Source: Aerolutibacter ruishenii (GTDB lineage Bacteria > Pseudomonadota > Gammaproteobacteria > Xanthomonadales > Xanthomonadaceae). Taken from it: a DNA stretch of 64,000 bases. Positions within the stretch are counted from its first letter, which is position 1, and every line of letters begins with the position of its first letter. The translations under genes were made by a program, and so were the position numbers. Shown piece by piece: positions 27,905 to 36,538 of this stretch. The stretch spans positions 62,001-126,000 of the forward strand of contig NZ_VLKP01000011.1 in assembly GCF_007830115.1 (NCBI RefSeq), given 5' to 3'. The notes under the pieces are model-generated. The model was not told the origin of the DNA and did not search any database. It saw only the letters and a program-made list of their open reading frames with translations.

Positions 27905-28960
27905 ATGAGCGAACGACGTCCTCCCCGACCGGGTCAGAACCGCGGCCAGCCGCCGCGGCGGGAGGGAGGTGCGGGCCCGTGGCGCGAGCCGCGCCCCGAG
28001 CGGCCGCAGACGACGGACCGGCCGCCGCGCCCGCAGATCGAGCGGGAGCAGGAGCGGGAGCGGCCGGCTCGGCCAGCCGAGCGACCATGGGGCGAGCGTG
28101 CCGCCCGCGGTGGTGCGCTGGACCGCGCTCCCGGCCGTGAGCAGGATCGCGAACGGGCGCCTCGTGCTCGGCCGCCGATGGCGGCATCCCCTGAGCTGGA
28201 AGGCACCGAGTCCCCGGCTCCGCGCGGACCGCGCGAGTTGCGCCTGTATGGGCTCAATGCCGTGCATGCGGCGTTCGCCAAGCGGCCCGAAGCCATTCGC
28301 AAGCTGTACCTGGTCCAGTCGCGCATCCCCGCGCTCCAGCCGCTGCTGGCGTGGTGCGTGGCGCACCGCGTTGGTTACCGCGTGGTGGAGGAGGCCGACC
28401 TGGAGAAACTGTCGGGCAGCGCCCACCACGAAGGCGTGGTCGCCGACGTGTTGCGCGCCGAGCCCGAGTCGCTGTCCACCTGGCTGCGTGACTTGCCGGC
28501 CGGTCCGCAACTGGCGATCTGGCTGGACGGCGTGGGCAATCCGCACAACCTCGGTGCGATCCTGCGGTCGGCCGCGCACTTTGGCGTGGCCGCGGTGTTG
28601 TTGCCCAAGCATTCCAGCCTGGCCCTGTCCGGGGCGGCCGCGCGCGTGGCCGAGGGCGGTGCCGAGCATGTGCCGATGGTGCGCCTGGGGCGTACCGACA
28701 ATGCGCTGGCGCAGTTGCGTGGCGCCGGTTTTGCCCTGGCGGCGACGGTGGTGGCGGGGGGGCGCGACGTGTTCGCCGCCGATCTGCCGACGCGGTTGGT
28801 GTACGTGATGGGCGCCGAGGGCGAGGGCATGGACCGCGAGTTGGCGCGTGCATGCGACCTGCAACTGTCCATCCCGGGCACCGGTGCGGTGGAAAGCCTG
28901 AATGTGGCGGCCGCCACCGCGGTGCTATTGGCCGCCTGGCGTTCGCGACGCCCCGGCTGA
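27905..28960 (+). CDS. rlmB: SpoU-family rRNA 2'-O-methyltransferase (RlmB-like) with long basic N-terminus
   Basis: 351 residues, about 100 more than E. coli RlmB. Residues 1-110 are Arg/Pro/Glu-rich low complexity. The substrate-binding domain starts at LYGLNAVHAAFAKRPEAI, and the SPOUT catalytic domain has the motifs LDGVGNPHNLGAILRSA, VYVMGAEGEGMDRE and IPGTGAVESLNVAAATAVL, which form the trefoil knot binding S-adenosylmethionine. RlmB methylates G2251 of 23S rRNA; a TrmH-like tRNA target is possible. If the tail is not translated, an in-frame ATG near residue 91 is an alternative start, but the upstream ATG has the better position behind the symporter gene. Confidence 0.87.
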   Translation: MSERRPPRPGQNRGQPPRREGGAGPWREPRPERPQTTDRPPRPQIEREQERERPARPAERPWGERAARGGALDRAPGREQDRERAPRARPPMAASPELEGTESPAPRGPRELRLYGLNAVHAAFAKRPEAIRKLYLVQSRIPALQPLLAWCVAHRVGYRVVEEADLEKLSGSAHHEGVVADVLRAEPESLSTWLRDLPAGPQLAIWLDGVGNPHNLGAILRSAAHFGVAAVLLPKHSSLALSGAAARVAEGGAEHVPMVRLGRTDNALAQLRGAGFALAATVVAGGRDVFAADLPTRLVYVMGAEGEGMDRELARACDLQLSIPGTGAVESLNVAAATAVLLAAWRSRRPG

Positions 28961-29010
28961 CGGCTATCCGGAGCACTGGGTGGGAGGCGTCGCCCTCTGC
29001 GGGGCTGGCT

Positions 29011-29054
29011 TGAATTAATCCTGCGCCTACACCGAATTAAGTCGGCGCCTATGC
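29011..29054. repeat. Two tandem AT-rich 22-bp repeats before the chemosensory operon
   Basis: Units 29011-29032 and 29033-29054 agree at 16 of 22 positions; both contain GAATTAA and, 5 nt later, GCGCCTA. They form an AT island in the 227-bp gene-free space before the STAS gene, where the promoter of the chemosensory operon must lie. The 22-bp period equals two helical turns, as for tandem activator or repressor sites. Confidence 0.6.
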
Positions 29055-29187
29055 AGGAATTGGCATTGTACCGGTAGCGTCGTGCGCTCGAATGCCGCTG
29101 CGGACACGCCATGACAGGACTCATCGTCGCCCGGTTGGCACCCTGCGCGCCGGGCCGAATGCCTTTTCGCAAGGGCGGCGAAGCACG

Positions 29188-29568
29188 ATGGGTGACGGGC
29201 GGGAACACATGGATCAAGGCGCTCCCGCGGGGTGCCGCGTGAAGGTCGAGATCGGGGTATTGGCCGACGGTGCGCGTGCGCGGCTTTCCGGGGATCTGGA
29301 CATCAGCTGCGTGGCGTCGGCGAAGGCGGCGTTGCTGGATGCGATCGAGTGCCATCCCGAGCTTGAGTTCGACCTGTCCGGCATACGCCGCCTGGATGCG
29401 GCCGGCATGCAGTTGCTGATCCTTTGCAAACGCATGGCATCGCAGCGCCGGCACGGCCTCAGGCTGGTGGACCACAGCCCCGCGGTCATTGAGCAGTTCG
29501 AACTGTTCAACCTGGCGGCGGTGTTCGGCGACCCGATGGTCGTGCCTGCCAGGAGCAACGAAGGATGA
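29188..29568 (+). CDS. STAS-domain protein, first gene of chemosensory operon 1
   Basis: 126 residues. After a short variable N-terminus the STAS fold runs ARLSGDLDISCVASAKAALL, then LEFDLSGIRRLDAAGMQLLI, and ends near the stop. In anti-anti-sigma STAS proteins a Ser or Thr before the Gly is phosphorylated; here the sequence is LDAAG, so that switch is missing. It may bind a partner without phosphorylation. A second ATG 21 nt downstream is an alternative start. It overlaps cheA by 4 nt, so it is part of the operon. Confidence 0.85.
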   Translation: MGDGREHMDQGAPAGCRVKVEIGVLADGARARLSGDLDISCVASAKAALLDAIECHPELEFDLSGIRRLDAAGMQLLILCKRMASQRRHGLRLVDHSPAVIEQFELFNLAAVFGDPMVVPARSNEG

Positions 29569-31754
29569 GTGGCCGAGTGGACAGCATCGCAGACGTGCTG
29601 AAGACCTTCTTTGCCGAATGCCACGGTTTGCTGGAGCAGATGGAGGACGGTCTGTTGCGGTTGAGGTCGGCGCCTGCCGATTTCGATGCGATCAACGAGG
29701 TGTTTCGTGCCGCGCACACCATCAAGGGATCGGCCGGGCTGTTTGCGCTGGACCACGTGGTGACGTTCACCCACCACGTCGAAGGCGTCCTGGATCGTGC
29801 TCGCGACGGCCGATTGGCCTTGGACATGGAAGGTGTCGGGTTGCTGCTGAACTGTCGCGACCACGTGGAGCGCCTGCTCGACGCGGCGGTGGCGGAAACA
29901 ACCCCCGATGCCGACGTCCAGGAGGAAAACCAGCATCTGGTGCGATGCCTGTCGGCGTTGCTCGACGAGGACGAACGGTCGCCGCCCAACAAGGGGGGGG
30001 CGGCCCCCGGCGAAGATGCCAGCACCGTTTCGGACGATGACGCCTGGCACATCTCGGTCCGTTTCGGGACGGACCTGTTCCGCAAGGGCATGAGCCCGAC
30101 ACCGCTGCTTCGCTGCCTGGCGCGAATGGGCGAGCTGGTTCATGTCATCACCGTCGCCGACGCGCTTCCGGTGACGCCGGACATGGATCCGGAATCCTGC
30201 TACCTGGGCCTGGAAATACGGCTCCGCAGTGCCGCATCCAAGGCCAGCATCGAGGACGTGTTCGAGTTTGTACGCGACGACTGCCTGCTGCAGATCCTGC
30301 CGCCAGGCAGCCGGGTCGCCGACTACATGCGCCTGATCGATGAACTTCCCGAGGATGATGCGCGAATCGGCGAGATGCTGTTGGCCTGCGGCGCGATCAC
30401 GCAGGGCGAGCTGGAGGAGATCCTCGCCATCCAGGCGGACCAGCGCCGCAGCGCCGGGATCACGCAGCCGATCGGCGAGTTGGTGGTGCAGCAGCATGCC
30501 GCTCCGGCCGAAGTGGTGCGGGCGGCCTTGCTGAAGCAGCGTGAAACACGGCTTCGGCACAACGACGCGGCGCGCCTGATCCGGGTCCAGTCGGGCAAGC
30601 TCGATGGGCTGATCGATCGCGTGGGCGCGCTGGTGATTGCCAGTGCGGGAATTGGCCAGATGGCGGCGCAGTCCGGCGAAAACGGCCTGCTTGAGGCCGT
30701 GGCCGGCATGGCCCGCCTGGTCGAGGACATTCGCGACGACGCAATGCGCCTGCGCATGGTGGAAATTGGTGAAACCTTCAGCCGGTTCCGCCGGGTGGTG
30801 CGGGACCTGAGTGCCCAGTTGGGGAAGGACATCGAACTGGAGATCGAGGGTGCGGACACCGAACTGGACAAGAACCTGGTCGAGAATATCGCCGACCCTC
30901 TTACCCACCTCGTCCGCAACGCGATAGACCACGGAATCGAATCGGCCGAACGGCGCGAGGCCGCCGGCAAGCCGGTGCGCGGGGTGATCCGGCTTGCAGC
31001 CCGGCACGAAGCGGGCAGCGTGATCATCGAGGTCAGTGATGATGGCGGCGGCCTTGACCGGGAGGGCATCCTCGCCAAGGCGCGTCAACGCGGCATGCTG
31101 GCCGATGGGGCCCAGCCCGCGGATGCGGACGTCTGGAAGCTGATCTTCCTCCCCGGGTTCTCCACCGCCAAGCAGGTGAGCAACCTGTCCGGCCGCGGCG
31201 TCGGAATGGACGTGGTGAAGGAAAGCATCGAGGCGATGCGCGGCAACATCGAAATTGACTCGGTGCGTGGCCAGGGAACCACGTTCCGGGTCCGCCTGCC
31301 GCTGACGCTGGCGATCATTGACGGCTTTCTGATGGGCGTGGCTGGCAGCCACTACGTCACGCCGCTCGATACGGTCATCGAATGCGTCGAGCTGGAGGCG
31401 CAAGACGACGGTCGTGGTTACCTGAACCTGCGCGGAGAAGTGTTGCCGCTGCTGCGCCTGCGCGAGCACTTTGGCCTGGAAAGCGGCCTGGGGCGGCGGC
31501 AGAGCGTGGTCGTGGTGGCCAACCTCGGATTCAAGCTCGGGCTGGTGGTGGACCAGCTGGAGGGGGAGCTGCAGGCGGTGATCAAGCCGCTGGGCCGCCT
31601 GTTCTCCCGACTGGTCGGTATTTCCGGCACCACCATTCTCGGGTCGGGGGAGATTGCACTCGTACTCGACATTCCCTCACTGCTGGCGAGCATCACCCAC
31701 GGTGGACGTGACGCAATTCCGCCCAAACCCATGCAGCCCAACCAGGCGCTATAA
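29565..31754 (+). CDS. cheA: Chemotaxis histidine kinase CheA, system 1, with MshEN-like insert
   Basis: 729 residues. An Hpt domain comes first with phosphoacceptor His51 in AAHTIKGSAGLF. A middle region (about 160-250) resembles the P2 domain. Residues 266-328 hold two copies of an IGEML..CG.IT..ELEEILA-type helical repeat like the N-terminal domain of type II secretion ATPases (MshEN). Then come dimerisation helices, the ATPase domain (N-box LVRNAIDHGIES, G-boxes DDGGGLDREG and GRGVGMDVVKES) and a CheW-like domain. It should phosphorylate CheB of this operon; no CheY is encoded beside it. The receptor gene starts 10 bp after the stop. Confidence 0.95.
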   Translation: MSGRVDSIADVLKTFFAECHGLLEQMEDGLLRLRSAPADFDAINEVFRAAHTIKGSAGLFALDHVVTFTHHVEGVLDRARDGRLALDMEGVGLLLNCRDHVERLLDAAVAETTPDADVQEENQHLVRCLSALLDEDERSPPNKGGAAPGEDASTVSDDDAWHISVRFGTDLFRKGMSPTPLLRCLARMGELVHVITVADALPVTPDMDPESCYLGLEIRLRSAASKASIEDVFEFVRDDCLLQILPPGSRVADYMRLIDELPEDDARIGEMLLACGAITQGELEEILAIQADQRRSAGITQPIGELVVQQHAAPAEVVRAALLKQRETRLRHNDAARLIRVQSGKLDGLIDRVGALVIASAGIGQMAAQSGENGLLEAVAGMARLVEDIRDDAMRLRMVEIGETFSRFRRVVRDLSAQLGKDIELEIEGADTELDKNLVENIADPLTHLVRNAIDHGIESAERREAAGKPVRGVIRLAARHEAGSVIIEVSDDGGGLDREGILAKARQRGMLADGAQPADADVWKLIFLPGFSTAKQVSNLSGRGVGMDVVKESIEAMRGNIEIDSVRGQGTTFRVRLPLTLAIIDGFLMGVAGSHYVTPLDTVIECVELEAQDDGRGYLNLRGEVLPLLRLREHFGLESGLGRRQSVVVVANLGFKLGLVVDQLEGELQAVIKPLGRLFSRLVGISGTTILGSGEIALVLDIPSLLASITHGGRDAIPPKPMQPNQAL

Positions 31755-31764
31755 AGGAACGCAC

Positions 31765-33383
31765 ATGTTTGCCAACATGAAAATCGGAACGCGGCTCGGT
31801 CTTGGTTTCTCGTTGATCCTCGCGTTGATGATGGCCATCGTCGCCTTGTCCATACCATAGACCGGCTTGCGACGCTCAATGACGATGTCGCGTTGCTGGT
31901 CTCCGATCGCTACCCGAAGACCGTGCAGACGAACGACATCATCGACGGCGTCAACGTCATCGCCCAAGCCATGGCCACCAGCCTTGTGGTGCGCGATGCG
32001 GAAGGCGTGGCGAGACAGCGGGCACTGATCGAGAGCACGCGCAAGACCATCGGCGATCGTCTGGCCGTGCTGGACGAAACCATCACCCTGCCGCAGGGCC
32101 GGGAGCTGCTCAACACGATCAAGTCATCGCGGGCGGCCTACGTCGAGGCGCAGAATCGCTTCCTTGCGGAGGTCGGCGACGGCCGGTTCGACGCGGCACG
32201 GGAGCGCTATCTGACCGAAGTGGAGCCTTTGCAGAAGAGCTATGTTGCGGCGGCCTCCGCGATGACCGCGTTCCAGGGCAAGTTGATGGTGGAAACGGGC
32301 ACCGCGGCGACCGAGGACTATCGGTTTGCGCGTTGGATCCTGCTGGTGATCGCATCCGTTTCCGTACTGCTGGCAGCCGCCATCGGTTACGTGGTCGCCC
32401 GCAGCGTCACCAAGCCCGTTGCGAGGGCGGTCGAGGTCGCTACCCAGCTGGCCAACGGGGACCTGACCGCGCGGATCGTCGTCGACCGCCACGATGAAAC
32501 GGGGCGGCTGCTGGCGGCGATGAAGGCGATGATGGAAAAGGTGGCGCAGGTCATCGGCGAGGTGCGTGCCGCTTCGGAGAATCTGTCGAGCGCTTCAGAG
32601 CAGGTCTCGGCGACCGCGCAGAGCCTGTCGCAAGGTGCCAGCGAGCAGGCCGCCAGCGTGGAGGAAACCTCGGCGTCGGTTGAGCAGATGAGCGCATCGA
32701 TTGCCCAGAACACCGAGAACGCGAAGGCTACCGACGGGATTGCGGGCGTGGCGGCGAAGGAGGCGGTGGATGGCGGCGACGCGGTGAAGCAGACGGTCTC
32801 CGCGATGAAGAGCATCGCCGGCAAGATCGGCATCATTGATGACATTGCCTACCAGACCAACCTGCTTGCGTTGAACGCCGCGATCGAAGCGGCCCGTGCG
32901 GGCGAGCACGGCAAGGGCTTCGCAGTCGTTGCGGCCGAGGTACGCAAGTTGGCCGAGCGCAGCCAGGTCGCCGCACAGGAAATCGGTGAGCTGGCAGGAA
33001 GCTCCGTGCAGCTGGCCGAGCGGGCCGGACAGCTTCTGGATACCATGGTCCCCTCCATACGCAAGACGTCTGACTTGGTGCAGGAGATCGCCGCCGCCTC
33101 GGAAGAGCAGTCCAGCGGGGGGCGCCAGATCAACGCTGCGATGAGTCAGTTGAGCCTCGCGACCCAGCAGAATGCGTCCGCCGCCGAGGAGTTGGCCGCT
33201 ACTTCGGAGGAGATGAGCAGCCAGGCCGAGCAGTTGCAGGTGCTGATGGGCTTCTTCCGACTGGATCAACAGACTGCGCGCGTCGTCGAGGCAGCGCAAC
33301 CGGTCAAGCGTTCCAAGAGCGGAATACGTCCGGCAATGGTGCCGGCAATGGCCGAGGCCGAGTCCGAATTCGTCCGCTTCTGA
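31765..33383 (+). pseudogene. Methyl-accepting chemotaxis receptor, broken by a 1-nt frameshift
   Basis: Translation from the ATG behind AAGGAACGCAC gives a normal receptor N-terminus, [20 protein letters not shown] with TM1, then meets TAG at 31858. The continuation, [20 protein letters not shown] onward, is intact in the next frame to 33383: four-helix-bundle sensor, TM2 ([19 protein letters not shown]), HAMP, and a full signalling domain with tip [20 protein letters not shown]. One base is missing around 31846-31857 relative to an intact gene. No slippery heptamer is seen. It could be a real mutation, a sequencing error or rare frameshifting; a start at or after 31893 would yield a protein lacking TM1. 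Confidence 0.85.
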
Positions 33384-33398
33384 GCGCGCGGGGTAGTG

Positions 33399-33932
33399 AT
33401 GAACGCACTGGTCAAAGTCGCCGTCGCACCGCCCGGGGCTGGGCGCGGCGCCCAGCAATACCTGACTTTCATGCTGTGTGGCGAGGCTTTCGCCATCCCG
33501 ATCCACAACATCAAGGAAATCATCGAGTTCGGAACCCTCACCGCGGTGCCCATGATGCCCCAGTGCATCCGAGGGGTCATCAACCTGCGCGGCGCGGTGG
33601 TTCCCGTTGTTGACCTGGGCAGTCGGTTTGGCTGGAGCCGGAGCGAGGTCACGCGACGCTCGTGCATCGTCATTCTCGAGGTTGCCTTGGATGCGCACGA
33701 TCCGGACGGAACGCCGCCGCAAGTGATTGGACTGGTGGTCGATGCGGTCAATGAAGTGGTCGACATTGCGGATGCCGATGTCGAGCCGCCACCGGCGTTT
33801 GGACCGCGTATCCGGACCGAGTTCATCTCGGGAATGGGCAAGCTGGACGGAAAGTTCGTGGTCATACTCGACGCCGACCGGATACTGTCGGTCGACGAGC
33901 TTTCGCAGCTTGGCGAGGCGGGATCGGAGTGA
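33399..33932 (+). CDS. cheW: Chemotaxis coupling protein CheW, system 1
   Basis: 177 residues with the CheW double barrel: YLTFMLCGEAFAIPIHNIKE, the receptor/kinase contact MPQCIRGVINLRGAVVPVVDL, then IGLVVDAVNEVVDI. It links receptors to CheA in the membrane array. The N-terminal 20 residues and the late FGPRIRTEFISGMGKLDGKF are normal for the family. ATG was preferred over the GTG one codon upstream. It lies 15 bp after the receptor gene. Confidence 0.95.
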   Translation: MNALVKVAVAPPGAGRGAQQYLTFMLCGEAFAIPIHNIKEIIEFGTLTAVPMMPQCIRGVINLRGAVVPVVDLGSRFGWSRSEVTRRSCIVILEVALDAHDPDGTPPQVIGLVVDAVNEVVDIADADVEPPPAFGPRIRTEFISGMGKLDGKFVVILDADRILSVDELSQLGEAGSE

Positions 33933-34012
33933 TTGCGAATGCCTGGGCCCTGTGACCGTTTCGGCATGAACGTGGTCGTCCCGGCGTTGGCGGTTGCGGT
34001 GGCGAGGGCCTG

Positions 34013-34846
34013 ATGAACGGCCACGCGTCGTTTCGCCAGGGCGTTGCCGAGGCGGTGCCGCTCAGCGACTCCGCCTTCCGGCTGTTCCAGGACATGCTCC
34101 TGCAGTCAGCCGGCATCAGTTTGGCGTCGGGCAAGAAGGCGATGGTTGCGGGCCGGTTGGCGAAGCGCCTGAAGCACCTGCAGCTGGACAGCTACGAGGC
34201 CTATCACCAGGCCGTTGCGCGATCGCCGGAGGAGATGCAGGTCGCGGTCGACTTGTTGACCACCAACGAGACGCATTTCTTCCGGGAACAGCCGCATTTC
34301 GATCTGCTCCGGGAGCGGATCCTGCCGAGTCTGTCGAAGGCGCGTCCGCTGCGCATATGGAGTGCCGCGGCATCGACGGGACAGGAGGCCTACAGCCTGG
34401 CGATGCTGCTCGCGCGCCATGTCGCGCATAACGACTGGGAGGTTTTTGGTTCGGACATCAGCTCACGCGTACTGGAACAGGCGCGGCGCGGACAGTACGA
34501 CATGAGCCAGGCCCGGGAGCTGCCAGACGGCTATCTGCGCGCCTATTGCCTGCGCGGTATCGGCCGTCAGGAGGGTTCGTTCGTCATTGCGCCGGAGCTG
34601 CGGCAGAAGGTCCGTTTTTCGCAGATCAACCTGAATGCGTCGCTTCCGGACATCGGTCTGTTCGATGTCGTCCTGTTGCGCAATGTGCTGATCTATTTCC
34701 AGCCCGACGTGAAGCAGCGGGTGATCGGGCACGTACTGGAACGCCTTCGCCCGGGAGGGTGGCTGCTGGTGGGCCATTCGGAAAGTTTCGGCAGCACCTC
34801 CCGCGGGCTCGTCAACGTGGTTCCGTCGGTCTATCGGAAGCCATGA
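34013..34846 (+). CDS. cheR: Chemoreceptor methyltransferase CheR, system 1
   Basis: 277 residues. An N-terminal helical domain (FRLFQDMLLQSAGI, then NETHFFREQPHFDLL) precedes the Rossmann methyltransferase domain with the S-adenosylmethionine motif IWSAAASTGQEAYSLAM and VVLLRNVLIYFQPDVKQ. It methylates receptor glutamates. The gene is 80 bp behind cheW and overlaps cheD by 4 nt (ATGA). Confidence 0.96.
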   Translation: MNGHASFRQGVAEAVPLSDSAFRLFQDMLLQSAGISLASGKKAMVAGRLAKRLKHLQLDSYEAYHQAVARSPEEMQVAVDLLTTNETHFFREQPHFDLLRERILPSLSKARPLRIWSAAASTGQEAYSLAMLLARHVAHNDWEVFGSDISSRVLEQARRGQYDMSQARELPDGYLRAYCLRGIGRQEGSFVIAPELRQKVRFSQINLNASLPDIGLFDVVLLRNVLIYFQPDVKQRVIGHVLERLRPGGWLLVGHSESFGSTSRGLVNVVPSVYRKP

Positions 34847-35355
34847 AAGACTCCCCGGCGTCGCGCGAGGTGCACCTGCAGCCCGCCCAGGTCTGGTTCG
34901 GCGGAGGCGCGGTGCAGGTACGCACGATCCTTGGCTCCTGCGTTGCGATCACGCTGTGGCATCCGCAGCGGCGTATCGGTGGCATGTGCCACTTCATGTT
35001 GCCCGAGCACGTCGGTCGACAGCTGGCCGCTCCCGACCCGCGCTACGCCACTGATGCGGTGCGGCTGTTGCTGCGGGAAGTCCAGGCGAGTGGTTGTCGG
35101 GCCAGCGAGTTCGAGGCAAAGCTTTTTGGCGGTGGACGGATGTTCCATGGCGGCAACGGCAACGTTGGCGTACAGGAACGGAACGTGGACATGGCGCGCA
35201 AGTTGATGTCCAGCCATGGATTCCAGGTCAAGGCCGAGCACCTGGGCGGATACGGGCATCGCCAGGTGCTGTTTGACGTGGCGAGCGGAGATGCGTGGTT
35301 GAAACATACGCCGCTGCCGCCTCCGGCGATGGTGCAGGTCAGAGGCGCGGCATGA
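34843..35355 (+). CDS. cheD: Chemoreceptor glutamine deamidase CheD, system 1
   Basis: 170 residues. The catalytic cysteine Cys33 in [12 protein letters not shown], His50 in GGMCHFMLP and the threonine of the same loop form the known CheD site; [13 protein letters not shown] follows. It deamidates receptor glutamines to glutamates so that CheR can methylate them. It overlaps cheR and cheB by 4 nt each, so all three are translationally coupled. Unlike the CheD at 38833, it ends in VQVRGAA without a VELF tail. Confidence 0.95.
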   Translation: MKDSPASREVHLQPAQVWFGGGAVQVRTILGSCVAITLWHPQRRIGGMCHFMLPEHVGRQLAAPDPRYATDAVRLLLREVQASGCRASEFEAKLFGGGRMFHGGNGNVGVQERNVDMARKLMSSHGFQVKAEHLGGYGHRQVLFDVASGDAWLKHTPLPPPAMVQVRGAA

Positions 35356-36413
35356 GCCGGATCCAGGTGCTGGTCGTGGACGATTCGGCGACCGTGCGGC
35401 AGGTCCTGTCCATGGTATTGGCACAGCAGGCCGACATCGACGTGATCGGCACTGCGTCCGATCCACTGTTCGCGATGGAGAAGATGGCGCGGCAATGGCC
35501 TGACGTCATCCTGCTGGATATCGAAATGCCGCGCATGGACGGCCTGACCTTCCTGCGCAAGCTGATGGCAGAGCGCCCGACGCCGGTGATCATCTGCTCC
35601 TCACTGACCGCGAGGGGCGCGGAGACCACGATGCAGGCATTGGCAGCGGGCGCTGTCAGCGTGATCGCGAAGCCGACAGTGGAACTGCGACAGTTCCTGG
35701 AGTCGGCGGCCTCGGAGATCACCGAGGCGGTACGTGGGGCGGCCCGCGCCAACGTATCGCGGATGCTGCCGTTTTCGGCGGGTGGACGAGGGGGCGATGT
35801 GCGTGCACTCGTCGACAAGGGTGCATCCTCGACGGCGCAAAGCACCGAAAAAGTGGTGGCGCTGGGCGCCTCCACCGGAGGCACGCAGGCGCTGGAGGCA
35901 GTGCTGACCCGGTTGACGCCATCGTGTCCTGGCATCGTGATCGTGCAGCACATGCCGGAAAAGTTCACCGCGGCGTTTGCCGCGCGGCTGGATACCCGTT
36001 GTGCGATCACGGTGTGCGAGGCGCGCGACGGCGATCCGGTGGTGCCGGGGCAGGCATTGGTCGCGCCTGGCGGCCGGCACATGATGCTCAGGCGCAGCGG
36101 CGGGAAACTGCAGGTTGAAGTGGTGGCCGGGCCGCGGGTCAATCGGCATTGCCCGTCGGTGGATGTGCTGTTCCGCTCGGTGGCCCGTAGCGTTGGGCGC
36201 AACGCCATGGGCGTGATCATGACCGGAATGGGGGACGACGGTGCACGCGGCTTGAAGGAACTTCGCGACGCCGGTGGAAGAACCTTCGCCCAGGACGAGG
36301 CCAGTTGCGTGGTGTACGGAATGCCGCGCGAGGCCGTGAAACTTGGGGCGGTGGAGCGCAGCGTGACGCTGTCGGTCGCGGCCGCTGAGATCAGCCGATA
36401 CGGCCTGTCGTGA
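35352..36413 (+). CDS. cheB: Chemoreceptor methylesterase CheB, system 1
   Basis: 353 residues. An N-terminal receiver with Asp10/11, phosphorylation site Asp56 in DIEMPRMDG and Lys107 is followed by a linker and a methylesterase domain with catalytic Ser174 in [10 protein letters not shown], His200 in VQHMPEKF and an Asp in MTGMGDDGA. Phosphorylated by CheA, it removes receptor methyl groups, giving adaptation. It is the last gene of the operon; a GC hairpin 65 bp downstream separates it from the convergent receptor gene. Confidence 0.97.
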   Translation: MSRIQVLVVDDSATVRQVLSMVLAQQADIDVIGTASDPLFAMEKMARQWPDVILLDIEMPRMDGLTFLRKLMAERPTPVIICSSLTARGAETTMQALAAGAVSVIAKPTVELRQFLESAASEITEAVRGAARANVSRMLPFSAGGRGGDVRALVDKGASSTAQSTEKVVALGASTGGTQALEAVLTRLTPSCPGIVIVQHMPEKFTAAFAARLDTRCAITVCEARDGDPVVPGQALVAPGGRHMMLRRSGGKLQVEVVAGPRVNRHCPSVDVLFRSVARSVGRNAMGVIMTGMGDDGARGLKELRDAGGRTFAQDEASCVVYGMPREAVKLGAVERSVTLSVAAAEISRYGLS

Positions 36414-36477
36414 CAGACCGCTGGTCGCGGCATCCGCCACGGCTCCAATCGGAATGATGCGTGCTTGTAAAACGCCA

Positions 36478-36501
36478 AGCCCCCTGTGGGAACAGGGGGC
36501 T
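36478..36501. terminator. Hairpin between convergent cheB and receptor gene
   Basis: AGCCCCCTGT and ACAGGGGGCT form a perfect 10-bp stem with a GGGA loop. In the minus direction TTGGCGTTTTAC follows, giving a partial T-run; in the plus direction none. Probably serves the minus-strand operon best. Confidence 0.65.
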
Positions 36502-36538
36502 CGGTGGTCGGCAGGGTACGCCCGAAACGGGCTGGGCG

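Noticed and set aside
29080-29187. A FliA or sigma54 promoter directly before the STAS gene of operon 1.
   Set aside because: GCCGAATG near 29155 has no -35 partner at 11 nt, and no GG/GC pair at sigma54 spacing was found.
31846-31860. Programmed -1 frameshifting in the broken receptor gene.
   Set aside because: No X-XXY-YYZ slippery heptamer, pseudoknot or internal ribosome site could be seen; a plain one-base loss is simpler.
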